Source: Siphonodentalium dalli (taxonomy: Eukaryota; Mollusca; Scaphopoda; Gadilida; Siphonodentaliidae). Taken from it: a stretch of DNA of 64,000 nt. Positions 20,430-32,293 of the stretch are shown here, piece by piece (position 1 is the stretch's first letter; every line of letters starts with the position of its first letter). The notes beneath the pieces are model-generated. The model saw only the letters and a list, made by a program, of their open reading frames with translations, ran no database searches and had not been told where the DNA came from. Position numbers and translations under genes: made by a program. Location: assembly GCA_032622095.1 (NCBI GenBank), contig CP136069.1, forward strand, positions 13,626,450-13,690,449. The letters run 5' to 3'.

Positions 20430-21769
20430 GTTAGTGTCAATCAATGGATAATGTTGGACTTAAAGGGACTAAAGGACTTCGAGGTGGGTTCATGTGAAAT
20501 AACATGAAAGTCTGTACGATTCTATGAAATACATACATTAACAAATAAATTGCCATTTCATTGTTAATAACTCATATAATCAGATTTCGTATATTAAAAC
20601 CATTGTTATGCAAATATTACTGTTGCTGTGGAATTACCGATATATAAGTCCAAGAAGTCCAATAAGATATACCGAAGTTTATTCAAAACTAGATGGTAAA
20701 AATAGCAAAAAAGATCAGTGCATTGACAAATATTTGGAAATTAATATTCAGACTAACATAATATATAATCTTATTGCACGTTTAGCGATTTTTTTGGACA
20801 AACTAATATTACAGTTCTGTTTACAAAACAATGGTTTCAACAGGCGAAATGTCGTTATTGGAGAACTATCGCTATTGAATATAAGAACAACATTAATCTA
20901 TATCGCCATGTTCTTCCTAGCCGTCATGTTGCACATAATTAAAGTTTGTCCACATCTACACACCATGAGTGCCTTTTTTCCTTTTAATGTGATCCAGACG
21001 GAACCATTAATTGGTTGTAGAATATAACACTCTGTATTTGTTATCAGCCTATCGACCTGCATTAGTTAACGTCCATTTTTGTCGCGTTTTCAACGTGACT
21101 TCCATGAGGGGTTTTCATTAATTGGTATGTCATTTTGAAAATGTCCCCAATAGATTGATTTTCCTTAAGCTGCTGCATACTCAAACTCATACAAAGTGGG
21201 GGTCGCCGAAAAAAGTCAGTATTCAAGATTCAGCGGTGCATGGGTGGTTCTCTATCGCATATTTTCCATGCAATTGTTTTCTAGATCCATGTTCAAAGAC
21301 AAATTATTACTACCAAACTGTATGTTCAAACTGGATCTGAAAATAGCATTAATCAAGAGCAGGGGGCTCCAACTTAAGTACCAATATTATATTAACGCAA
21401 TGTGGGTCCGTCTATAACACATACCGTGCTGTGGGTACTACATCTAATGGGGAACAAAATGCACCGATCAATTCCTTCAGTTCTCACAGGTTTGCATTGT
21501 TGTTTTCGACCTTCAAATATCCATGTGATGCCAATGTTGAAAGATAAACATATCTCTTGTATTATTTGTGATATTCACCCTTTGACAGTTTGGTGTGGAA
21601 TTTCTGGGACCTGCTCGCATAACATAAAGCTGATTAATTTAACATAGCTTCATTATTATTATAAAACAAGTACTCACCTTTGTGAGAATAAAAGGTCAGC
21701 TGACCACAGTGTCCCCCGAAAAAGTGGCAAGTCGATGCCGCTTTGTTAAAGAATTTTTTTTGAAATGTT
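20430..21769 (+). other. intron-like sequence with one dispersed repeat
   Basis: About 20,455-20,640 matches the sequence around 52,870-53,540 (AAAGGGACT, GTGGGTTCATGTGAAATAAC, TTAATAACTC, TGGAATTACCGAT), with the 157-bp array missing here. ORFs of 70-140 codons in the remainder show no known domain. Confidence 0.45.
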
Positions 21770-22320
21770 GAAATTTTCTAAGTCGAAAAGGGTTAATAAC
21801 TCCGTAAAAAAATAATTTTTCCATCCTCTATATACATGTTGCGCATCTCCAATATGTGGATAACAATACTCTGAAGTTTCAAATATCTACAATCAAAACT
21901 GTAGGAGGAGTTGATTACACCATGAAGGTACCCTCATACAGAAAATTATAAAAAATGTTGAAATTTTCTAAGTCGAAAAGGGTTAATAACTCTGTCAAAA
22001 AATAATTTTTCCGTCATCTATATACAAGTTGCACATCTTCAATATATGGGCAACAATATTCTGAAGTTTCAAATCTCTAGGATGAAAACTGTGGGAGGAG
22101 TTGATTACACCATGAAGGTACCTTCATACTGAAAATTAAAAAAAATGTTGAAATTTTCTAAGTCGAAAAGGGTTAATAACTCTGTCAAAAAATAATTTTT
22201 CCGTCATCTGTATACATGTTGCACATCTTCAATATATGGGCAACAATATTCTGAAGTTTCAAATCTCTGGGATGAAATCTGTAGGAGGAGATGATTACAC
22301 CATGAAGGTACTCAAAAGTG
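21770..22320 (-). repeat. ~185-bp tandem repeat, three diverged units, same family as 1,930-2,475
   Basis: Units contain AAATTTTCTAAGTCGAAAAG, CTGTAGGAGGAGTTGATTAC and CACCATGAAGGTACC. The last two are reverse complements of words in the 191-bp array near 2 kb. The array ends directly at a GGAC run, as that one begins next to a GTCC run. Confidence 0.85.
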
Positions 22321-22955
22321 TGACGGACGGACGGGCGAACGGACGGACGGACCCACATTTTGCCCCTTATGTGTCTACAAACTTAAGTGGCTAGAAAAAA
22401 TGGTGTCACCTATGTGACTACTTGTTTTTACGTGGCTTCAAAAGGGGTTCTCACGAAATGCTACTTGCGAGGCTGCAAATCAAGTGTCAATGTATTCTGT
22501 GACTTAAGGTTGGCGCATGTGAAGTAGTCAGCAGATTGTATTTTTTCAACCCTTCATTCACAATTTAGAGAGTTCATTAAGAAATAAAGAGTGATTAAGA
22601 AAAATATTGTATATTTGTAAATAAGGTTGCTAGCAACAATAGCAACCTTAAGCCGTCCGTCCGTGTCCATATAACACTGGTTGGACATCCATATTGATGG
22701 ACAAATTGTTTCAATTTATTAAAGGACAATTTTTTCAAGTGACTTTCTCAGGCCACTTAGATCACATTTCAGCTGTCAAATGATGTTGCTTATGTGACTA
22801 GCCACATAAGCAATCATTTGAGTCCAAATGGTATTTGAATGGCTTCGAAGACACATAAGTGGCATTTTGTGGGAACGGACGGACGGACGAACGGACGGAC
22901 GGACCCCGTTTCTATAGTCCCCCAAAAATATTTTTTTCGGGGGACAATAATAATT
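22321..22955. repeat. two (GGAC)n runs with palindromic spacer
   Basis: GACGGACGG-type runs occur at about 22,321-22,351 and 22,876-22,903; the second is followed by CCCGTTTCTATAGTCCCCC. A perfect 11-bp stem lies at 22,786-22,813 (TTGCTTATGTG / CACATAAGCAA). Words such as CACATAAG and TATGTGACTA recur between the runs. Confidence 0.7.
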
Positions 22956-24130
22956 ATTTATGTCGGGATTCCCGTATCTGTCATATCAAAGAATACATGT
23001 ATTGTGTCGATGTGTTCGTCAACACTGTACTTGGAAAATTATATCATTAAACAGAGACTGGGAGGACATTTTTGTCATCTAGTTGGGACTAGTTACCACA
23101 TTTTCTAGATATAAGTTTAATTAGCTTATTTGAGTGATATTTTCAGATCTCATTATGTTTTCATGATTGACATTTCATCCGCAAATTTATTTAGTACATT
23201 TCACAACGTTGTTTGCTTTATCTTTCTACTGTAACTGTTTTCTGCAAACTTTTGGGGTGGGTCTCCAATCGATATTAGAAAAAAAACCCTTGCATTGGAA
23301 GATGAGTGTCTCGTATCGGAGGACAGGAAACAAAATTGCGTTATAAATTTCTATAAAAGTGACGCTGGGAGAAAAAGGGAGACAATAATTGTCGTTGTAC
23401 AGTTCTGGGCCTATAATGTCGAATAACACAGAATAGCCTATACTATCAATATGACATTAGAACATAAAACACAAACAAACATACACGTGTTCACCCTTGC
23501 ACATGCACCCCCCTAAATATGATCAATGTGCCGGCCTGTTAAATTATAATTTTGGTATATTTTCAAGCAGAAACGGTCAAAATGTGAAGTATATCATTTG
23601 CATCTTTGACATCCCAGATCTGCGTTTGGCGACATCTCGATCTGTGGCGTTGATACTCGAAATTATGGTGGGTACCCCCACTTGGACGCATATATAATTT
23701 TTGCGAACAGCTCTGCAGGCTAGACAATTTTATGGTATATTAAACATATATTTTTTCTATTGCTACACGCATTGTCCGCCATCCATGACTGATAATTATG
23801 TTTCAAACGAACTACCTAACGTCAAAAAGTGTCTACTATTTATGATAACATCGGAAATGAGTCTAAATTTCTGTTAAATTCATCGGGGTGAGAGCAACCT
23901 ATGGTTGCTATCCCATTGAGGGAACATTCCGCTTTGCGAAATTATGTTTTGAATAGTGGATATCACCATTTAACTGGGAGATATATAGCTTCATCTGAGA
24001 GAAGCTATGTTCATTTATCAAAACCGCAATTCTCGGGTTTAGTGATACCCTAGGGTTTGGCGATACCACGTACACGGGGGTGTTATTCTAACTGTGAAAT
24101 ATATATATATTAGGGCAGACATGACCCTAA
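22956..24130 (+). other. intron-like sequence, no gene seen
   Basis: AT-rich. Open frames of 60-70 codons without domains on both strands. Confidence 0.4.
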
Positions 24131-25000
24131 TACCATCATTATAGGTAGACATATACAAAAAACTTTAAAACTGCTCAATTTTAAACACTTTTTCTCTAGT
24201 TTTGTTCTAAATGTGACCACCAAGCTATGATCAATGGGAATTTGTTATTCCTCAAGTAATATGAAATATACAAATTCTCAGGTCCGCCTAATGTTAGGAG
24301 GACCATTGACCATCATTAGGCAGACTGCGACATTATGCAGACCAAATCCGGTCTGCCTGTTTTTTGCATTCCAGTCACAACTAGTTATCTGGTGCTTTAA
24401 TTGTTAACATCTCTCCTGTTCAACCGATTTAGGTTGTCTTTTGTCTATAAAATGATGGGATTGAAATAAATTTTGTTAAGAGCATTTCAGCCCCGATAAT
24501 TTTGAGACATCTATATTCGATCGATATATAGTTTCATCATTGTGCGGTCGAAACATCTACAGCGGTCTTGATAAAATCAACTTTTCTGGTTTTGCATTTT
24601 TTATGTATAGGATGCAGCAAAAAAGGAGATAACTGGCCAAATGTCATTAAAACATCGAGAAATCTGGTGTATACATCGAAATTGAGTACAAATTTCGGGA
24701 TTGAAAAAAGACCGCGCAATGATGAAACTATACATGTATATCGATCGAATATAGATGTCTCAAAATTATCGGGGCGGAAATGCCCTTAACAACAATTTTT
24801 TCAATCCCATCATTTTATAGACAAAAGACAACCTAAATCGGTTGAACAAGGAGAGGTGTTAACAATTAAATAGCAAGATAACTAGTTGTGACTGGCATGC
24901 AAAAATTAGGCAGACCGGATTTCGTTTGCATAAAGTCGCAGTCTGCCTAATGGTGGTCAATGGTCCGCCTAATGCTTACTCTACATAGCTATATATATAG
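24131..25000. mobile_element. large palindromic element, copy 1 (~690 bp foldback, 24,283-24,975)
   Basis: The left arm GGTCCGCCTAATGTTAGG ... AGGCAGACTGCGAC ... GTTGTCTTTTGTCTATAAAA is mirrored by the right arm up to GGTCCGCCTAATGC. Arms of about 270 bp surround a centre near 24,560-24,700 (with AAACATCGAGAAATCTGG). The whole unit, with about 150 bp of left flank, is repeated in tandem as the next feature. The internal 73-codon ORF starting MIKSTFLVLHF is part of the repeat and has no known domain. Confidence 0.85.
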
Positions 25001-25850
25001 TACCATCATTATGCAGACATATACAAAAAAATTTAAAACTGCTCAATTTTAAACACACTTTCGCTAGTTTTGTTCTAAATGTGACCACCAAGCCATGATC
25101 AATGGGAATTTGTGATTCCTCAAGTAATATGAAATATACAAATTCTCAGGTCTGCCTAATGTTAGGAGGACCATTGACCTTCATTAGGCAGACTGCGGCA
25201 TTATGCAGACCAAACCCGGCCTACTTATTTTTTGCATACCAGTCACAACTAGTTATCTGGTGCTTTAATTGTTAACACCTCTCCTTGTTCAACTGATTTT
25301 GGTTGTCTTTTGTTTATAAAATGATGGGATTGAAAAAAAAATTGTTAAGGGCATTTCAGCCCCGATAATTTTGAGACATGTATATTCTGTCGATATATAG
25401 TTTCATCATTGTGCGGTCGAAACATCCACAGCGGTCTTGAAAAACATCAACTTTTCTGGTTTTGCATTTTTTATGTATACGATGCAGTAAAAAAGGAGAT
25501 AACTGGCCAAATGTCATTAAAACATCGAGAAATCTGGTGTATACATCGAAATTGAGTACAAATTTCGGGATTGATAAAAGACCGCACAATGATGAAACTA
25601 TATATCGATCGAATATACATTTCTCAAAATTATCGGGGCGGAAATGCCCTTAACAAATTTTTTTTCAATCCCATCATTTTATAGACAAAAGACAACCTAA
25701 ATCGGTTGAACAAGGAGAGGTGTTAACAATTAAAGCGCAAGATAACTAGTTGTGACTGGCATGCAAAAATTAGGCAGACCGGATTTCGTCTGCATAAAGT
25801 CGCGGTCTGCCTAATTATCGTCAATGATATAGCTGCCAGTAATACAACCA
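25001..25850. mobile_element. large palindromic element, copy 2 (tandem duplicate)
   Basis: Same order and orientation as copy 1 with a period of about 868 bp. The foldback arms run from about 25,149 to 25,830. Divergence between copies is a few percent with small indels, so the duplication followed the first insertion. Confidence 0.85.
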
Positions 25851-26109
25851 GCTCCCGACGTCTAAAGTATGAAGAGGACACAAATAGACAAGCCAAGGAT
25901 TGTTTTCACAATCGAGGTTGTTTCCTTATCGCTTACACCACGCACGTGCGATATTGTTGATTTCAGTCATGTAAAGTTTCATTGAACCAGTTAGTTACCG
26001 TTTTCGATGAAATGAACACATATGACGTCCGAATTGTGTACTTGGTCTTGTACTCTATATAGTATGTGAAAAATAACACGGGACACGTACATGCAGTTCT
26101 GATTTGTGA
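25851..26109 (+). other. intron-like sequence, no gene seen
   Basis: Unique-looking AT-rich sequence. Confidence 0.4.
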
Positions 26110-26345
26110 TGGGAAAGTCGTTTTGCTTATGTAATGTATTGTTGATTACAATATCCGGTAATGCATTACATTTGATATTTATAAATCTAGGTAATGCATC
26201 ATATTTGTTATTTTTAATTTCGGTAATGCATCACATTTTGTATTTATAAACCAAGGTAATCATGCATTACATTTGGTGTTTATAAATCTAGGTATTGTAC
26301 CATATTTGTTATTTTTAATTTCGGTAATGCATCACATTTGTTTTT
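26110..26345 (+). repeat. GGTAATGCATYACATTTG tandem repeat
   Basis: Six to seven diverged units of about 35 bp begin GGTAATGCAT and alternate two endings (TATTTATAAATCTA and TATTTTTAATTTC). A ~110-bp higher-order unit occurs twice. Confidence 0.8.
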
Positions 26346-26438
26346 AACATTATTGTCAATGGAACAACTAAAGCCAATAGTGATGTTAAATCATAACGGG
26401 TATGCTATTGTTGTGAATTATTATTATTTGAAGCTGTA

Positions 26439-27150
26439 CATGTGTACCGGGTGTTTGTAACATCTCTTCTCATGTGTACCGAGTGTTTGTAACATCTCTT
26501 CTCATGTGTACCGAGTGTTTGTAACATCTCTTCTCATGTGTACCGAGTGTTTGTAACATCTCTTCTCATGTGTACCGGGTGTTTGTAACATCTCTTCTCA
26601 TGTGTACCGGGTGTTTGTAACATCTCTTCTCACGTGTACCGAGTGTTTGTAACATCTCTTCTCACGTGTACCGGGTGTTTGTAACATCTCTTCTCACGTG
26701 TACCGAGTGTTTGTAACATCTCTTCTCACGTGTACCGGGTGTTTGTAACATCTCTTCTCATGTGTACCGAGTGTTTGTAACATCTCTTCTCATGTGTACC
26801 GAGTGTTTGTAACATCTCTTCTCATGTGTACCGGGCGTTTGTAACATCTCTTCTCATGTGTACCGAGTGTTTGTAACATCTCTTCTCATGTGTACCGAGT
26901 GTTTGTAACATCTCTTCTCATGTGTACCGAGTGTTTGTAACATCTCTTCTCATGTGTACCGAGTGTTTGCAACATCTCTTCTCATGTGTACCGAGTGTTT
27001 GTAACATCTCTTCTCATGTGTACCGAGTGTTTGTAACATCTCTTCTCATGTGTACCGAGTGTTTGCAACATCTCTTCTCATGTGTACCGAGTGTTTGTAA
27101 CATCTCTTCTCATGTGTACCGAGTGTTTGTAACATCTCTTCTCATGTGTC
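26439..27150 (+). repeat. 32-bp minisatellite, about 22 copies
   Basis: Units read CATGTGTACCGRGTGTTTG plus TAACATCTCTTCT, 32 bp each, differing mainly at GAG/GGG and CATG/CACG. Blocks of CACG units alternate with CATG units near 26,630-26,760. The array runs straight into the retroelement fragment to its right. Confidence 0.9.
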
Positions 27151-27494
27151 TGAAACACCTCGTCAAGCTCCTCAACAGGACTCTCTACGACAACGACACG
27201 AACTGTGATATTTGTGGCCGTTGTTTCCAAAACGAAATTGAACACATCACCAACTCATGTAACTCAGATTCCATGCAAAGGTTGCGTTATGTCTATTGGT
27301 GTGACATAATCAACCAGTTTGACCTACATGTGTTCGCCTTCTTAGACGGTCTAGAACTCCACAAACTTAACGCGATTCTTCTCGGCAACATTGGCACGTG
27401 TCTTCCTTTCGACAATGACACATGGGCACAGCTAATTATATTATCTTCCACGTTTTTGAACTATGGCTCACAACTCATACGTATGCGCAAATGA
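27151..27494 (+). pseudogene. non-LTR retrotransposon 3' fragment (zinc-knuckle tail after reverse transcriptase)
   Basis: An open frame from the end of the minisatellite reads LVKLLNRTLYDNDTNCDICG, NEIEHITNSCNSDSMQRLR and IINQFDLHVFAFLDGLELHK and stops at 27,492-27,494. The C-x2-C ... H-x4-C pattern followed by an R-x-R/W helix is the usual C-terminal zinc-binding region downstream of reverse transcriptase in several non-LTR clades. The rest of the enzyme is missing to the left, where the 32-bp array begins. The ORF's apparent N-terminus is minisatellite translation. It lies in the intron before the lectin exon. Confidence 0.55.
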
Positions 27495-27781
27495 CTGGTC
27501 ATGGACAAACACACTCGCTACACGACGGAGCATGCAGCTGAACGTAAAAATGTGCACCTTACTCAGAACATATTTTAGAACGCTGACTTGGCACTAATGT
27601 TGCCCATCGCATGGTGAAATGCGTGTATAGTGTACAATTTCTTCTCATTTTTTCAGCTTCTTTGTAAATACTAAAATATAGAAACACTATGTCCTGACAA
27701 TATTGTCGACAGGGCATATTACTTTTGTAAGCTCTTCTGTAAAGGAGGTCAATAAATACATATACATATGATCTTTTCTAG
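27495..27781 (+). other. intron-like sequence ending in a splice acceptor
   Basis: AT-rich. It ends ATGATCTTTTCTAG, a good acceptor for the lectin exon that follows. An AATAAA-like word near 27,750 could be the tail of the retroelement fragment. Confidence 0.5.
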
Positions 27782-27973
27782 ATTGCTCCTCGGTATATTC
27801 GCAATACACTCTGGATGGAATCCAATACAGCCTCCGATACGTTTGCACAGCTAAGACATGGACTGAAGCAAATTCTACTTGTGCTGCGGATGGTGCTCAT
27901 CTTATAACCATCACATCCCGCTCAATGCTCGATGATCTAACCGTGTTGCTTGCAACATGGGGCCATGGCACAA
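27782..27973 (+). CDS. C-type lectin domain, first exon (N-terminal half), 64 codons, phase 1-1
   Basis: Acceptor TCTTTTCTAG and donor ACAA|GTAAGTA bound a 192-nt open exon. It reads DCSSVYSQYTLDGIQYSLRY, then KTWTEANSTCAADGAHLITI and ends LATWGHGT. The W-x-E-A-x3-C segment followed by GAHL-x-x-I is the classic first half of a C-type lectin fold. The early Cys of DC and the second Cys of YVC would form the extra N-terminal disulfide of long-form domains. It ends after the first base of a codon, which is completed exactly by the exon at 32,294. Carbohydrate binding cannot be assumed (see the second exon). Confidence 0.85.
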
Positions 27974-28449
27974 GTAAGTAAGCTATCAGCGGCTACTTTA
28001 TAAACCTCGAGTAAAATTGCAATTGGGGTAATAATACCTGGATATGAGATGTTAGATTGACTTAAACCAGAAAGCACGAGGCAGACGGTTTGTAATAGAA
28101 TAACGAGAGTGTAGGAATTCTTTTTTTTTTATTGAGGAAATAAATATAACAAGAAGATGAGACAGACAGAACGACAGACACACATACGTAATGCACAAAC
28201 ATTAGAGTAGCGATATACATTGAGACATAATATTCTTGCACCCACTTTTTCAAGCTCCCAAGTGAATTCTTACTTGGGCAACGCTTACCATGTTTACATG
28301 AGTTTGGCACTCGATTCGTTATTGACAGGGTTCGATGAAAGAGTTGGCCGCTTTTCTTATCCTTCAATAACGGGATCAAAGTGTTCTGTAAGAATGGAGC
28401 GGGTAATCATAGGAGGGGCTGATTTCGAGAGTTTGAAAGACTCTATATT
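27974..28449 (+). other. intron sequence, no gene seen
   Basis: ORFs of 81 and 105 codons on opposite strands around 28,060-28,465 have no recognised domain. The minus-strand one (with LGSLKKWVQEYYVS) may be the eroded downstream end of the retroelement in the next feature. Confidence 0.4.
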
Positions 28450-29650
28450 TGGCGTTTTAGTTTAAGTGTAGTAATGTAGTTAGTATAGAACTATTAAATG
28501 TAGCCTTAACGGAGAAAGGGTATTACATTGCCCGTTAGTTTGGAACAGATCGTTTATAAAATGATAAGCCTGCATTTCTTGACGAATTTTAGTTAATTGG
28601 TATTCATTCCATTCTAATGTTAGAATTATCGCAGACATGATATTATAATTTTTTTCAGCTATGTTTATGAATTTGCACCAAGAGCTCACAACATCCCTCC
28701 CAAATAGGTAAAGAATTTTGAAATTTGTTTTGTCAGGAACTTAGCATCATATGCTAGGTACAGGGGGTCTTCGATAATGGGGGTGTCTTTTGGGAGAGGG
28801 GCCCATTTTGATTGTTTACATGTTAGAAGTCTTATTCATTTTAGTTTCATTGCTTTGTTAAAAGATTCTATGCTGACAATTGTCAGTCATTATAGGGGTA
28901 GACATAGTTGTTTCCGCTGTACGCTGTCTATAGTATCGAGTTCCAGAATAAACGGATTAAAATTGAGTTTAACGTCTTGACTGGGGAGAAACATGAGTGT
29001 GTGAGTTAAATTTGGAAGAATAAGTGTCGTAGTGTCTTAGTCTTCCAATTGGGGTTAATAGCCTGTGACTCCATATCTTGTTTAGTCGTTATATGTCATC
29101 GAACTTACTAGAGTAGTTTGACGACATCACTTTTGAAGGTTTTTAGTAGGATAATTTAAAATCTTGGCACGTACTTGATTCATATTTTGTTCTTGATCCT
29201 ATCCTAACCGCCCGATATTTCTCAGAATTGATGCGCAGTCCCGAAACCCGAGCATACAGGTCAAGTAATGAGTATAGGGTTCATGTATGCTACTTTCATT
29301 ACCATCAAATATGACTGACTGAGAACTATTCCTTTAATTTGTCATTCTGTTTTACCAACAATGATATGGGTGCAACCTGTGGACAGCCACGCCCTAATTC
29401 AAAAAATGTGATATATGACTTTTAGTCAGGATGGAAGAGCTAGCGTCTTCAATTAAAATAGTCCATTTTTTATGGAATTTTAAGAGGTTAAGGCATTTAA
29501 TATGTAAGAACGACCATGATACTCAGTCAAATGCTTTTTCGAAGTCTACAAGGAGCAGTCTTATTGTGCGCTTTTCCTTAATGTATTATATCATCTGATG
29601 AACCTAGTATAATCTACGAATGCCAAAGTAGCCAGCAATGATAAAGCATA
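28450..29650 (-). pseudogene. non-LTR retrotransposon reverse transcriptase, degraded
   Basis: The minus strand, read through stops and frame changes, shows RT motifs in order. First IIAGYFGIRRLY, then KEKRTIRLLLVDFEKAFD (about 29,560-29,525, the conserved D-F-x-K-A-F-D block with a stop after it) and VSWSFLHIKCL. Next GRGCPQVAPIS (about 29,390) and LDLYARVSGLRINSEK...RIGS (about 29,250-29,180), then further eroded coding-like sequence down to about 28,500. The YADD-type catalytic block is not preserved in readable form. It sits antisense inside the ~4.3-kb intron that splits the lectin domain. No link to the ORF1/endonuclease element at 11-15 kb can be shown. Confidence 0.75.
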
Positions 29651-29814
29651 CATGTTTCAATAGATTTTCATTACCACAAAAACGCTGATGGTGTAACAAT
29701 ACAGGGGAATACCCCCGGATTTAAAAGGAACATGTGCCATGAATATTTTGTGTGGGATATATTCCGCTGTATCTTCTCTCTCCGACACTTTCCCACATTG
29801 ACAGTCTGTACATG

Positions 29815-29990
29815 ATTACTTCATCTGAGTTATACACACAACCGACTTACATATAGAAAATCCCCGACAAGTCCTCCCCGACGAGGGGGCTAGAGCTCCC
29901 CGACAAGGGGCTGTAGCCCCCCCCCCCCGTGCCCCCCGCTGGCGCCACCCCTGCACCCTCGTGCCATGTGTCGGGTGGGTGTGTGATCTT
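29815..29990. repeat. GC-rich C-run block
   Basis: The local GC content is far above that of its surroundings. CCCCGACAAG/CCCCGACGAG words repeat, a run of 13 C sits near 29,920, and CCATGTGTCGGGTGGGTGT has a partial echo at 30,020. It looks like a fragment of a dispersed repeat; function unknown. Confidence 0.6.
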
Positions 29991-30931
29991 AATGGCCATA
30001 CACATGTATTTACACCCTCATGCCATGTGTTACTCAATACGTTAGAGGCCCATAAGCCCTGTGTCAGTTTTAAGGATGTCGTAACTACAAAACACTATAT
30101 ATATTTATGTTTTTATGATCACATAAAGGCCTTATTGAAGTTGACATTGGCCCCAGTAATATTCCATAGTTATGGAACCAAAGGGTATCAACCTATTTGC
30201 AATTCATGTTTGATATTATGGATAACAAAAGAATTGTAATTCTAATTGTATTGAGCTCGTAGACCTTATGCAGACACTTTCCAGCCTTCGAAAACATGAC
30301 CCAAAATGAACAGCTCATCAAAATCTTATCCAAGATTCCAAATATATGCAATTAAATTTGTCATATGATCCGCAGAATATTCTCAGCACGGGTATATAAT
30401 AAGTATGTAGACAAGACGACCCGTTGTACATGCAGCTTCTCTGAATTTATACGTTACATTCTATTAATAGCATGAATACCCTGAAATATTCGTATTTGAA
30501 GAAATTAACATTCATACTGAGTCTGTGCCTCGATTTCTCTGATATATAATATGCTGCTAAGATTACTACATAATTTAATTTGTTGTGTTAATATGTATGC
30601 ATAATGTCCTTATAATGATGATTTGCCAATTATAACTAAACTAGAGGAAAGATTGACCCAAGAAATGTTTTAATTCCAAATTGGCTGGTTGACATACTAA
30701 CAAGTATATCTTTGGACTTATTACAAGTACTATCTGATTCCTGCACACTTATTTAAGATAGATGATGTTAGAATATATTATTTGATTAATTGTCCGTGTT
30801 TTTTTTAATGATACAGCCATGTAAACTGAGAAAGTTCATTGGCCAAAGGTGTTGGTGAAATCGTGTCTAAATATCGGGAGAAAACTAGTTTGTTCGCAGG
30901 TTTGGGGGCTGTAGGTCCCAAAATCATGAGA
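29991..30931 (+). other. intron sequence, no gene seen
   Basis: AT-rich, no recognised feature. Confidence 0.4.
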
Positions 30932-31408
30932 TTAAAGGTACTCAACCCGATGAAACTCCTCTCAATTACTATTTCAATGGCTTCGGGGGTCAAAAATATT
31001 TGATTCGAGTCGAGGAAGTCACCCATCAAAGCTCAGATTTATTAGATATCGATTTTAGAAATCTATTATTTTTCATTATCGGGAATACTATCTGGCCCAG
31101 AACTCAGTCAAAATTGCTTTAAAATTACCACTTGATTTTAGAGTTATTCATCCTTGTCTGTTTGAATAGATTTGGAGTACACATCCAGAGCAGATTACGG
31201 CAGTTATTGGTACTCATCTCGAGAACATAACAAATTTGAAAAATCAATATCTAATAACTCTGAGCTTTGTTTGATGGGTTCCTCGACTCGAATCAAATAT
31301 TTTTTACCCCCAAAGCCAAAGAAATAGTAATATAGGACCCTCTGATCGGATTGTTGTTGTTGGAATCTGTTGAGATGGGGACCCTCTTTACGGGTTGAGT
31401 ACCTTTAA
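30932..31408. mobile_element. TTAA-flanked MITE, family C (subtype 1)
   Basis: The left TTAAAGGTACTCAACCCG mirrors CGGGTTGAGTACCTTTAA on the right. Inner arms share TTTGATTCGAGTCGAGGAA and its reverse complement, so each half folds on the other over about 130 bp. No ORF of note. Confidence 0.85.
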
Positions 31409-31694
31409 AACAAAATACATACCTTCCTTTAATTATCTTTAATTACCTCAACTCCCTCCGAAATTGCATAGAGTATTCATTTGATTACTGATATTAGCGA
31501 AGAATATATCAGAAAAATAGTTGCTCTGGCTCAGAATGATGTGTTCATTTCTTGGTATGCACCTAAACAATTTGTCATTTATTATCGAAATGGTCGCGTT
31601 ACGGACGAAATGGCACATGGAGTTGTCAATCAACTCAGATAAACCATGTCTGTCGGTTGTAACCCACTTCTCGTTTAGCCCAGACAAATATATG
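31409..31694 (+). other. intron sequence between two MITEs
   Basis: Both strands carry 70-80 codon ORFs over the same bases (31,448-31,739) with no recognised domain. Confidence 0.4.
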
Positions 31695-32167
31695 TGTAAC
31701 GTGACATGCTACATTTTAAAGATGCATAATCCGAATTAACGCTCTCAATATTTCTTCGGTTTCGGGGGTAAAAAAAATTTGATTCGAGTCGAGGAACCCA
31801 CTCATCAAGGCTCAGAGTGATCAGATATCGATTTTTGAAATTTGTTATTTCCCGAGATATGTATATTTTGGCGGCCTGGCAAATATTCCTCAAGCCGACG
31901 TCTCGGACCAAATCGCGGATGAAGATGGATAACTCTAAAATTAGCTGCATTTGAGTGTTAGATATTTGACAACCGCATAATTTCGTTGAACAAAATGATA
32001 AATAACAAGTTTTAGGCAATTTTATACTATAGTTGACTGTTGTTAGCATTATTATTCGGGCAATTAATCGATTGTGATAACTGAAGCGTCAGTTCAAAAA
32101 ATATTGTTGTTGTTGTTGTTGGAAGCTGATGATATGGGGACCATCGAATCGGATTGAGTACCTTTAA
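31695..32167. mobile_element. MITE, family C (subtype 2), second copy
   Basis: Inner arms as in subtype 1 (GATTCGAGTCGAGGAACCC). Its outer sequence TGCATAATCCGAATTAA and GTTATCACAATCGAT-type sequence matches 12,763-13,130 in reverse. The right end GATTGAGTACCTTTAA is of the subtype-1 kind, so this copy may be a nested composite. Confidence 0.7.
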
Positions 32168-32293
32168 CATACCCAGCTATGTTGTCTCCATGATAACTAC
32201 TTTACATAAGTATAGATGCGTGAATATTTATACAGATAAACAGTAACACCACGTATGTAGATGTGTATAACGCGACATGTTTTCTTCTAACAG

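Noticed and set aside
26922-27155. N-terminal part of the 190-codon plus-strand ORF
   Set aside because: Translation of the 32-bp minisatellite; only the part after about 27,150 has reverse-transcriptase-tail character.
29816-30037. ORF with WRQRGARGGGATAP as a GC-rich gene
   Set aside because: Low-complexity reading of a G/C-run block typical of dispersed repeats; no domain.
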